This document shows, piece by piece, positions 1 through 5,408 of a DNA stretch of 5,408 nt. The stretch spans positions 1 to 5,408 of the forward strand of contig DATKEG010000238.1 in NCBI GenBank assembly GCA_035544515.1, read 5' to 3'. Made by a program: the position numbers and the translations under genes. Within the stretch, counting starts at the first letter, position 1, and every line of letters starts with the position of its first letter. The DNA is from DATKEG01 sp035544515 (GTDB lineage: Bacteria; Acidobacteriota; Vicinamibacteria; Fen-336). The notes beneath the pieces are model-generated. The model had not been told where the DNA came from. It searched no databases and saw only the letters and a list, made by a program, of their open reading frames with translations.

Positions 1-141
1 GTCCTGGAGCTCCACTACGCCGACATGCTGGCCAGCCCGCGGGCGCAGGCCGAGCGCCTGGTGGACTTCGTGGGCGAGCGCCTCGACGTGGAGAAGATGG
101 CGGCGGTCGTGGACAAGGAGCTCTACCGGAACCGGGCCTGA
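1..141 (+). CDS. Sulfotransferase family protein, C-terminal fragment
   Basis: This is an open frame from the first base to a TGA at 139-141, giving 46 codons; the start lies outside the window. The fragment has an 'LHYADMLASP' segment at fragment residues 4-13, then 'LVDFVGERLDVEKM' and a terminal 'VVDKELYRNR'. That order (Tyr-x-Asp/Glu helix followed by Pro, a Phe-x-Gly turn, then a Val-Asp-x-x-Leu-Tyr-Arg-Asn end) is what I know from the C-termini of bacterial PAPS-dependent sulfotransferases. These transfer sulfate from 3'-phosphoadenylyl sulfate to hydroxyl groups on carbohydrates, proteins or lipids. The PAPS-binding P-loop would be upstream, so the catalytic core cannot be checked. It converges on the sulfatase-like gene with only 12 bases between the stops. 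Codon use matches the neighbours. The family call rests on a short tail, and a different alpha-helical C-terminus remains possible. Confidence 0.62.
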   Translation, partial: VLELHYADMLASPRAQAERLVDFVGERLDVEKMAAVVDKELYRNRA

Positions 142-155
142 GCGCTCCGCCGGTT
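130..155. other. Inverted repeat spanning the convergent gene ends
   Basis: AACCGG at 130-135 pairs with CCGGTT at 150-155. The 14-base loop contains the 8-base palindrome GAGCGCTC (140-147). The element covers the sulfotransferase TGA (139-141) and two bases of the sulfatase-like TAA (154-156). It could act as a two-way transcription end. However, neither side is followed by a T-run, so it is not a classical intrinsic terminator, and six-base arms are easily found by chance at this GC content. Confidence 0.25.
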
Positions 156-2607
156 ACCTCACGTAGCCCAGGCTGCGCAGGCGCTCGAGCTGCTCGGCGC
201 TCATGCCCTTCACCGCTTCCGTGTCGGGCTTGAGCTGCGCCTGCTTCGCCAGGCGCCGCCAGCCGTCGAGCATCTTGCCCAGGCGCGCGACCACTTCCGG
301 GTTCGCCGCGGCCAGGTCGCGCTGGTCGTGCGGGTCCTTGTAGAAGTCGAACAGCTCGAACTCGGGCTTGCCGGGGGCGCGGACCACGTTGTGGATGAGC
401 TTCCAATCGCCCTCCACGATCGCGTACGACTCGCTCGCGCCCGGGAACTCCTTCGTGTCGCCGAAGGGGTGTTTCTCGGAGACGAGCGGCCGCCGCTTCC
501 AGCCGCCGTTGGCGGCGGCCGTGCCCGGGGCGTCTCGCGCGGCCAGGAGCGGGCGCAGGCTCTGTCCCTGCGCCTCCTTCGGGACGGACAGCCCGCTCGT
601 CTCGAGCAGCGTGGGCATGATGTCCACGAGCTGGACGGGATCCTCGACGCTGAGCCCCTCCGGCACGTGGCCCGGTCCCCACATGATGAGCGGCACGCGC
701 ATCATCTCCCCGTACACCGTGCGGCCGTGCCACATGTTGCCGTGCTCGTGGAACTCCTCGCCGTGGTCGGCGAAGAAGGCGACCAGCGAGCGGTCCCGAA
801 GCCCCAGCTCCTCGATCCGCTCGACGAGGCGGGCGATCTCGGCGTCCATCCCGCGGATGGACCCGTCGTACCAGTCCTTGGAATAGCGGATGAAGGCGGC
901 CGGGTCGATGCCGGCCGCGCGCAACTCGTCGGGGGTGGCCATCCCGCGCTGGGCCAGGAACGGGTCCTTGATGAACTTCTTCAGGACCTCCAGCTGGCGG
1001 AGGTACTCGTCTCGCCCCTTGGGGTCCGCCCACATCGTGTCGTAGGGCCGGTTGGGCTCGTAGGGCGAGTGCGGGTCGAAGAAGTGCAGGTACACGAACG
1101 ACGGGACGTCCCGGTGGTCCTCGAGCCAGGCCACGAGGCGGTCCACGTATTCGCGCGAGGTCTTGGCCCCCTGCGGGCCGGCGCGCCCCACGGTCGACTC
1201 CGACTCGTGCAGCTCCTCGAAGCCCTGGTGCAGGTTGGTGAACTGGCCGGTGAAGGAAACCGAGGAGAAGGACGCGGTGGCGTAGCCGGCCGCGCGGTAC
1301 GCCTCGGCGATGGTGTTCGCGGAGGCGGGCAGCCGGTCGGGGATCTGGTGGACGCCGTGCGTGGTCGGGAACAGCGACGTGTGGACGGAGGGGGTCGCCG
1401 CTTTCGTCCACCCGGTCTGCGTGACCGCGTGCCGGAAGAGCGCGCCCTCCTCGGCCAGCCGCGCCAGCGTGGGCGCCGTCTTCCGCTCGTATCCGTACGC
1501 GTCGAGGTGATCGGTGCGCAGCGTGTCGAGCTGGACCAGGATCACGGTCTGCGGAGGCTCCCCCGCGCGCCTCTCCGCGCGCGGCCGGATGGCCGGCGCG
1601 CCCCAGAACGCGATGGTGCCCGGCTTCCCGGCGCTGGCCGTGAGCGACAACGTGACGCGGGCGCCGGCGAGCTCGGCCAGGTCCAGCACCCGCGGCTCCC
1701 ACCGGTAGGGAGTGGTCACGGTGTGCGCCAGCAGGGGCACGTCCCGGTCGCCCCTGCGTGCGGCGATGCGGAAGGTCACCGGCTCGTCCTCGGGCGTGCC
1801 CAGGACGACGTGCATCACCGGCCGCGCCGGCACCTCGACCTCGAACCGCACCGTCTCCGGCGACCGCGTCACGAGCGTCTCGCGGAAGACGTCGCGCAGC
1901 CCCTGCCAGCTCACGCCCGAGGGCACGCCGGCCAGGTGCTCGCGCCGGAAGACGAGGCGGACGGACTCGATGGCGAAGTCCGCCCCCGCGGCGTCCGTCG
2001 GCCGGATCAGCACCTGGCGGATGCGGGAGGACGACACCGGCGCGGGCGGCGTCATGGTGTAGGTCTGTACCTGGTCGCCCGCCACGATCGGGCTCTTGAT
2101 GAGCCAGGGCAGGGCCACCGCCTGGGCCTGCGCGGCCTGGAGGTCCACTGTCGCCGCGGGCCGGGTCTGGACGGAAAGGTTGGTCCCTTTCGACGCGCGC
2201 ATCCGGACCTCGACCGCATGGACCTGGTCGGCGTCGTCGAGGCCGGTCGTGCGCTCGACGCGGAGGATGGGGAAGTCCGCGGTCGTGCGGCCGACGAGCA
2301 GGCCGTCGCGGATGGCGAGGCCGGCGACGCCCGGTCCCGCTTCCCACCCGCGCGTGGCGGGGAAGGGCGCGGGCGAGGCTCCGGGGCGCGGCGAAGGCGT
2401 CGCGGGCGGGCCGTCGAAGCGCCACTCGGTCCGGCGCGCGCCGCCGGAGGCCTGCGGCGGCGAGCCCTCGACGGACTTCGCGTCGAAGACGTCGACGAGG
2501 CGCACCGTCGCCGGCTTCTCCGCGCCGCCACGGCATCCGGCCGCGGCCGCCACGAGGACGGGCAAGAGGGCGGCGACCGCCCGACGGACGATCCGAGGCT
2601 GGGCCAT
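154..2607 (-). CDS. Sulfatase-family lipoprotein with long N-terminal beta-rich region and atypical active-site motif
   Basis: This 817-residue protein belongs to the sulfatase/alkaline phosphatase superfamily (Pfam Sulfatase type). A lipoprotein signal peptide covers residues 1-25: an Arg-rich start, a hydrophobic Ala/Leu/Val core and a lipobox AAGC with Cys25, so the mature protein is probably lipid-anchored outside the inner membrane. A Pro-rich linker lies near 67-84. Beta-rich sequence follows to about 345 and looks like two carbohydrate-binding or jelly-roll-like units (about 88-222 and 245-340); this is inference from pattern. The catalytic domain starts at about 354 with VQLDTLRTDHL (metal ligand Asp360), then DPHSPY (511-516), ADHGEEFHEHG (613-623, metal ligands Asp614 and His615) and WHGRTVYGEMMRVPL (626-640). 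The usual Cys/Ser-x-Pro-x-Arg motif reads A404-T-P-S-V408, so the formylglycine precursor and the Arg are both absent. About 50 extra residues lie near 525-575. The ATG at 2607 is backed by a strong Shine-Dalgarno. The substrate is unknown; phosphatase or transferase chemistry, or no catalysis, is possible. Confidence 0.9.
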   Translation of the reverse strand: MAQPRIVRRAVAALLPVLVAAAAGCRGGAEKPATVRLVDVFDAKSVEGSPPQASGGARRTEWRFDGPPATPSPRPGASPAPFPATRGWEAGPGVAGLAIRDGLLVGRTTADFPILRVERTTGLDDADQVHAVEVRMRASKGTNLSVQTRPAATVDLQAAQAQAVALPWLIKSPIVAGDQVQTYTMTPPAPVSSSRIRQVLIRPTDAAGADFAIESVRLVFRREHLAGVPSGVSWQGLRDVFRETLVTRSPETVRFEVEVPARPVMHVVLGTPEDEPVTFRIAARRGDRDVPLLAHTVTTPYRWEPRVLDLAELAGARVTLSLTASAGKPGTIAFWGAPAIRPRAERRAGEPPQTVILVQLDTLRTDHLDAYGYERKTAPTLARLAEEGALFRHAVTQTGWTKAATPSVHTSLFPTTHGVHQIPDRLPASANTIAEAYRAAGYATASFSSVSFTGQFTNLHQGFEELHESESTVGRAGPQGAKTSREYVDRLVAWLEDHRDVPSFVYLHFFDPHSPYEPNRPYDTMWADPKGRDEYLRQLEVLKKFIKDPFLAQRGMATPDELRAAGIDPAAFIRYSKDWYDGSIRGMDAEIARLVERIEELGLRDRSLVAFFADHGEEFHEHGNMWHGRTVYGEMMRVPLIMWGPGHVPEGLSVEDPVQLVDIMPTLLETSGLSVPKEAQGQSLRPLLAARDAPGTAAANGGWKRRPLVSEKHPFGDTKEFPGASESYAIVEGDWKLIHNVVRAPGKPEFELFDFYKDPHDQRDLAAANPEVVARLGKMLDGWRRLAKQAQLKPDTEAVKGMSAEQLERLRSLGYVR

Positions 2608-2614
2608 GCGGCTA

Positions 2615-2621
2615 CTCCTCC
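2615..2621 (-). promoter_or_regulatory. Ribosome binding site of the sulfatase-like gene
   Basis: On the minus strand this reads GGAGGAG, seven bases before the ATG at 2607-2605. It is a strong Shine-Dalgarno at good spacing and fixes the start just upstream of the lipoprotein signal peptide. Confidence 0.75.
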
Positions 2622-2657
2622 GTTTCGGTGAGTTGTGCGAACGCCGAGGGGTGGCGG

Positions 2658-2663
2658 ATTATA
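2658..2663 (-). promoter_or_regulatory. Candidate -10 box for the sulfatase-like gene
   Basis: The minus strand reads TATAAT, a perfect sigma-70 type -10 hexamer in an otherwise very GC-rich region, inside the 74-base gap between divergent genes. It would give a leader of roughly 40-45 bases. The hexamer 17 bases upstream (plus positions 2681-2686) reads TTCATG, matching TTGACA at only three of six positions, and there is no TG extension. If it is used, its -35 region overlaps the start codon of the divergent oxidoreductase. No convincing plus-strand promoter was seen; the same AT-rich island (2658-2663) may serve both directions. Confidence 0.35.
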
Positions 2664-2669
2664 CCGGGC

Positions 2670-2676
2670 AAGGAGG
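2670..2676 (+). promoter_or_regulatory. Ribosome binding site deciding the oxidoreductase start
   Basis: AAGGAGG lies five bases before the ATG at 2682. It selects that ATG over the in-frame upstream GTG at 2628. The GTG would put 18 extra, non-signal-like residues in front of the twin-arginine motif and has no comparable site. Confidence 0.8.
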
Positions 2677-2681
2677 CACAC

Positions 2682-3896
2682 ATGAAGGGCGAGCGGACGC
2701 ACCGGCGCGAGTTCCTGAAGTCGTCCCTGGCCACGGCCGGCGTCGCCTGGGCGTCGGCCCGGCCCGCCCGGGTCTCCGCGCAGCCGCCGGGGGCGCCCGC
2801 GCCCCGCATCCGTTTCGCCTCCGTCGGTCTCAACCACGGCCACATCTACGGCCAGACCGAGGCCGTCATCCGTGGCGGTGGGGAGCTGGCCTGGGTCTAC
2901 GCCAAGGAGCCGGACCTCGTGGCCGCGTTCACCAAGCGGTTCCCGCAGGCGAAGCTGGCCCGCAACGAGCAGGAGATCCTCGACGACGCCTCGATCAAGC
3001 TCGTGGTGAGCGCCTCCATACCGGACGAGCGCGCCCCGCTGGGGCTCCGCGTGATGCGCCACGGCAAGGACTTCATGGTGGACAAGCCCGGCATCACGAC
3101 GCTCGAGCAGCTGGCCGAGGTGCGCCGCGTCCAGGCCGAGACCCGCCGGATCTACTCGATCCTCTACAGCGAGCGGCTGGAGAACCGTGCCACCGAGCGG
3201 GCGGGCGAGCTGGTCAGGAAGGGCGCGATCGGCAAGGTGCTGCAGACGGTGGGCCTGGGGCCGCATCGCCTCAACGCGAAGAGCCGGCCGGCCTGGTTCT
3301 TCGAGCGCGAGCGCTACGGCGGCATCCTGTGCGACATCGGCTCGCACCAGTTCGACCAGTTCCTGTTCTTCACCGGCTCGACGCGCGCCGAGATCGCGGC
3401 CTCGCAGGTGGGAAACCTGAACCATCCCCGGTACCCCGGCCTCGAGGACTTCGGCGACGTGCTCCTGCGCGGCGACGGCGGCAGCGGTTACATCCGGGTG
3501 GACTGGTTCACGCCGGACGGCCTCCCGACCTGGGGGGACGGGCGCCTGACGGTGCTCGGGACCGAGGGTTTCATCGAGGTCCGCAAGAACGTGGACATCG
3601 GCGGCCGCGCGGGCGGCAACCACCTCTTCCTGGTGGACGGGAAGGAGACGCGCTACGTGGACGTCACCGGACAGCGTCTGACCTACGGCGAGCGGCTGGT
3701 CGACGACGTGCTCAACCGCACCGAGACCGCGATGCCCCAGGAGCACTGCTTCCTGGCCACCGAGCTGGCGCTGCGGGCGCAGAAGGACGCGCGGCGCCTG
3801 GCGCTCGCAACCACGACATCGAAGGCTCGTGCGAAGGGAGATCGGACCCTCGTCCCCGTGGGTCGGGACGGCGTGGCCCCTGACCCGCCGGCCTGA
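2682..3896 (+). CDS. Tat-exported Gfo/Idh/MocA family NAD(P)-dependent oxidoreductase
   Basis: This 404-residue protein has a twin-arginine signal: R8-R9-E-F-L-K13, then a hydrophobic stretch to about 26 and a possible cut after A33 (VSA before QPP). A Rossmann domain follows from about 42. The dinucleotide loop reads VGLNHGH (48-54), keeping G49 and G53 but with Asn instead of the middle Gly of the common GxGxxG. DKPGITTLEQL (134-144) carries the family's Lys (K135) of the E/D-K-P motif. GGILCDIGSHQFDQ (213-226) matches the family's Gly-Gly-x-x-x-Asp-x-Gly-x-His-x-x-Asp block, with D218 and H222 likely catalytic. A beta-rich C-terminal domain follows. The family oxidises or reduces sugars, inositols and related polyols; the substrate here cannot be named. 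The last 25 or so residues are basic and Pro-rich and look like a poorly conserved tail. It is divergent from the sulfatase-like gene and may be cotranscribed with the FAD gene downstream. Confidence 0.9.
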   Translation: MKGERTHRREFLKSSLATAGVAWASARPARVSAQPPGAPAPRIRFASVGLNHGHIYGQTEAVIRGGGELAWVYAKEPDLVAAFTKRFPQAKLARNEQEILDDASIKLVVSASIPDERAPLGLRVMRHGKDFMVDKPGITTLEQLAEVRRVQAETRRIYSILYSERLENRATERAGELVRKGAIGKVLQTVGLGPHRLNAKSRPAWFFERERYGGILCDIGSHQFDQFLFFTGSTRAEIAASQVGNLNHPRYPGLEDFGDVLLRGDGGSGYIRVDWFTPDGLPTWGDGRLTVLGTEGFIEVRKNVDIGGRAGGNHLFLVDGKETRYVDVTGQRLTYGERLVDDVLNRTETAMPQEHCFLATELALRAQKDARRLALATTTSKARAKGDRTLVPVGRDGVAPDPPA

Positions 3897-3904
3897 CCCT
3901 CGAA

Positions 3905-3979
3905 ATGAAGGCGCGGTTCGCACCCGCCGTCCTGGCCGCGATCGGGCTGGTGCCGAGCCCGCGGGCGCCCCGGGCCTGA
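3905..3979 (+). CDS. Possible 24-residue leader or signal-peptide-like mini-ORF
   Basis: An ATG at 3905 opens 24 codons ending with TGA at 3977-3979. The product begins MKARFAPAVLAAIGLVPSP: positive charges, then a hydrophobic core, which resembles a bare Sec signal peptide with nothing behind it. Its stop shares one base with the ATG of the FAD gene (TGATG), the geometry of translational coupling by re-initiation. No clear Shine-Dalgarno precedes it. It could be a leader that delivers ribosomes to the FAD gene, the remnant of an exported protein, or chance. Its GC-rich composition gives no coding signal that can be judged by eye over so short a length. Confidence 0.25.
   Translation: MKARFAPAVLAAIGLVPSPRAPRA
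3957..3970. repeat. Overlapping GC palindromes before the FAD gene
   Basis: GCCCGCGGGC (3957-3966) is a perfect 10-base palindrome overlapping a second one, GGGCGCCC (3963-3970). Together they lie 9-22 bases ahead of the ATG at 3979, where a ribosome binding site would be expected. No purine-rich site is visible there. Such structure could mask initiation until a ribosome reads through the mini-ORF, but short GC palindromes are common at this base composition. Confidence 0.25.
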
Positions 3980-5408
3980 TGGGCAGCGACATCCGCGGCC
4001 GGTGCTCCCGCGAGCGTTACGACGCGGTGGTGGTGGGCGCGGGGCCCAACGGGCTGGCCGCGGCGGTCACCCTCGCCGGAGCGGGCGCGTCCGTGCTGCT
4101 CCTCGAAGGCGAGGCGACGGTCGGCGGCGGTGCCCGGACCGCCGAGCTGACCCTGCCCGGCTTCCGGCACGACGTCTGCTCGGCCATCCACCCGCTCGGG
4201 GTCGGGTCCCCGTTCTTCCGTGGCCTCGCGCTCGGCGAACACGGGCTGGAATGGATCCAGCCCCCGGCCGCGCTGGCGCACCCGCTCGATGACGGCCGGG
4301 CCCTGGTCGTCCGCCAGTCCCTGGAGACGACCGCGGACGGCCTCGGCACCGACGGCGCGGCCTGGCGTGAGCTGTTCGAGGGACCGGCGCGGGACTGGGG
4401 CCGGCTCTCGGCCGACCTGCTGGCACCGCTGCTGCGCTTTCCGCGGCACCCGCTGGCGATGCTCCGCTTCGCCCTCCCGGCCTCGCGCTCGGCCGTCGGG
4501 CTGGCCCGCGCGCGGTTCTCGAGCGCCGGGGTGCGGGCCCTGTTCGCCGGCCTGGCCGCGCACTCGATCCTCCCGCTCGAGCGGGCCTTCACGGCTTCCT
4601 TCGGCCTCGTCCTCGGCACGACCGCCCACGCCGTGGGATGGCCCGTGGCGCGCGGCGGCTCGCAGGCCATCGCCGACGCGCTGGCGAGCCTCCTTCGCGC
4701 CCGGGGGGGGGAGGTCCTGACCGGCGCGCGCGTCGCTTCCCTCGACGACCTGCCGCCCGCGCGCGCCGTGCTGCTGGACCTGACGCCGCGGCAGCTCCTC
4801 GCGGTCGCGGGCTCCCGGCTCGGCGGCGCCTACCGGCGGCGGCTCGAGCGGTTCCGTTACGGGCCCGGCGTGTTCAAGCTCGACGTCGCGCTCGACGGGC
4901 CGGTGCCGTGGGCGGCGCCGGAATGCGCCGAGGCGGGCACGGTCCACCTGGGCGCGACGCTCGAGGAGATCGCGGCGGGGGAGGCCGCGGTCTGGCGGGG
5001 AGAGCACCCGGCCCGCCCGTTCGTGCTCATCGCCCAGCAGAGCCTGTTCGACGCGACGCGGGCGCCCGCGGGGAAGCACACACTGTGGGCCTATTGCCAC
5101 GTGCCCCACGGGTCGCGGGAGGACATGACGGAGCCGATCCTGGCCCAGATCGAGCGGTTCGCTTCGGGCGTGCGCGCGCGGGTCCTGGCCGTCCATCGCC
5201 GGGGACCCGCGGCCTTCGAGGCGTACAACCCCAACTACGTGGGCGGCGACATCAGCGGCGGCGCCCAGGACTTCGACCAGCTCTTCGGCCGCCCGGCGTG
5301 GCGGAGGACGCCCTACGCGACGCCGGTGCCCGGGCTCTACATCTGCTCGTCGTCCACGCCGCCCGGCGGCGGCGTGCACGGCATGTGCGGCTACCTGGCG
5401 GCGCGCGC
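3979..5408 (+). CDS. FAD-dependent phytoene dehydrogenase-like oxidoreductase (C-terminus cut by window)
   Basis: The frame is open without a stop from the ATG at 3979 to the window end: 476 codons plus two bases. The N-terminus has the FAD Rossmann motif YDAVVVGAGPNG (14-25, G20-x-G22-x-x-G25), an acidic ribose ligand E43 after VLLLE, and VGGGARTAE (48-56), the usual Gly-Gly-x-x-Arg step. Near the C-terminus are NPNYVGGDISGG (417-428) and GLYICSSSTPPGGGVHG (452-468), the second FAD-contact block of the CrtI/phytoene dehydrogenase-related (COG1233) group. Only a few tens of residues are probably missing. The family includes carotenoid desaturases and isomerases, but most bacterial members of this subtype have no assigned substrate, and no carotenoid gene is visible here. 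No signal peptide is seen, so it is probably cytosolic or membrane-associated. The start has no Shine-Dalgarno and overlaps the stop of a mini-ORF. A run of nine G lies at 4703-4711 without breaking the frame. Confidence 0.88.
   Translation, partial: MGSDIRGRCSRERYDAVVVGAGPNGLAAAVTLAGAGASVLLLEGEATVGGGARTAELTLPGFRHDVCSAIHPLGVGSPFFRGLALGEHGLEWIQPPAALAHPLDDGRALVVRQSLETTADGLGTDGAAWRELFEGPARDWGRLSADLLAPLLRFPRHPLAMLRFALPASRSAVGLARARFSSAGVRALFAGLAAHSILPLERAFTASFGLVLGTTAHAVGWPVARGGSQAIADALASLLRARGGEVLTGARVASLDDLPPARAVLLDLTPRQLLAVAGSRLGGAYRRRLERFRYGPGVFKLDVALDGPVPWAAPECAEAGTVHLGATLEEIAAGEAAVWRGEHPARPFVLIAQQSLFDATRAPAGKHTLWAYCHVPHGSREDMTEPILAQIERFASGVRARVLAVHRRGPAAFEAYNPNYVGGDISGGAQDFDQLFGRPAWRRTPYATPVPGLYICSSSTPPGGGVHGMCGYLAAR

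Noticed and set aside
328..2631. A 767-codon open frame on the plus strand, opposite the sulfatase-like gene
   Set aside because: Long antisense frames are expected at this GC content. The translation is rich in Arg, Val, Gly and Asp with no recognisable domain, while the minus strand has a full family match, a lipoprotein signal and a good ribosome site.
2628..2681. The upstream GTG at 2628 as start of the Gfo/Idh/MocA gene
   Set aside because: It would add 18 residues before the twin-arginine signal and lacks a ribosome site, while the ATG at 2682 has AAGGAGG five bases upstream.
3845..3902. Eight-base direct repeat GACCCTCG at 3845-3852 and 3895-3902, and a five-base inverted repeat between them (GGGTC 3860-3864, GACCC 3882-3886), considered as a duplication scar or terminator
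   Set aside because: The repeats are too short for this base composition, there is no T-run, and the inverted repeat lies inside the coding region.
2052..3992. A 646-codon minus-strand frame and a 595-codon plus-strand frame (2096-3883) across the divergent region
   Set aside because: Both run through two well-supported genes in the wrong frame. Their products are low-complexity Arg/Ala/Pro sequence without motifs.
3712..5379. A 555-codon minus-strand frame opposite the FAD gene
   Set aside because: It is the shadow of the plus-strand FAD oxidoreductase, whose frame is uninterrupted and carries FAD motifs at both ends. The shadow product is Arg/Gly/Ala-rich with no domain.
1..5408. Search for tRNA or rRNA genes, CRISPR arrays, insertion sequences, toxin-antitoxin or phage-defence genes
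   Set aside because: Nothing on either strand supports any of these. Almost the whole window is taken up by four metabolic or envelope-type genes.

Overview
The window is a very GC-rich bacterial stretch (about 70% by eye, not computed). It holds four protein-coding genes and one doubtful mini-ORF. Nothing in it is diagnostic for a phylum. Three traits together are common in Acidobacteriota (for example Vicinamibacteria) and similar high-GC soil lineages, such as Rokubacteria or Myxococcota: strong G/C third positions, a lipoprotein sulfatase ending in a 'RLRSLGYV'-type tail, and a Tat-exported Gfo/Idh/MocA oxidoreductase. That placement is a guess. No RNA gene, mobile element, CRISPR array or integration site was seen, and no stretch longer than 300 bases lacks a gene.

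Layout from left to right. (1) Positions 1-141 (+) are the last 46 codons of what looks like a sulfotransferase. (2) Twelve bases further on, and convergent with it, is an 817-residue lipoprotein of the sulfatase/alkaline phosphatase superfamily (2607-154, minus). It has a long beta-rich N-terminal half and an atypical nucleophile motif. (3) A 74-base divergent intergenic region carries a good Shine-Dalgarno sequence for each flanking gene and a perfect TATAAT on the minus strand. (4) Positions 2682-3896 (+) encode a 404-residue Gfo/Idh/MocA-type oxidoreductase with a twin-arginine signal. (5) An 82-base gap contains a 24-codon signal-peptide-like ORF whose stop overlaps the next start. (6) Positions 3979-5408 (+) are the first 476 codons of an FAD-dependent, phytoene-dehydrogenase-like oxidoreductase cut by the window edge.

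The first two genes belong to families that add and remove sulfate esters. The sulfatase and the Gfo/Idh/MocA protein both appear to be exported, one lipid-anchored and one by Tat, and they share a divergent control region. A plausible but unproven reading is envelope or extracellular processing of a modified sugar or polymer. The FAD enzyme has no obvious metabolic link to the others; it may simply share a transcript with the oxidoreductase. I see no clearly new multi-gene system. The most interesting points are the altered sulfatase active site and the coupled mini-ORF.
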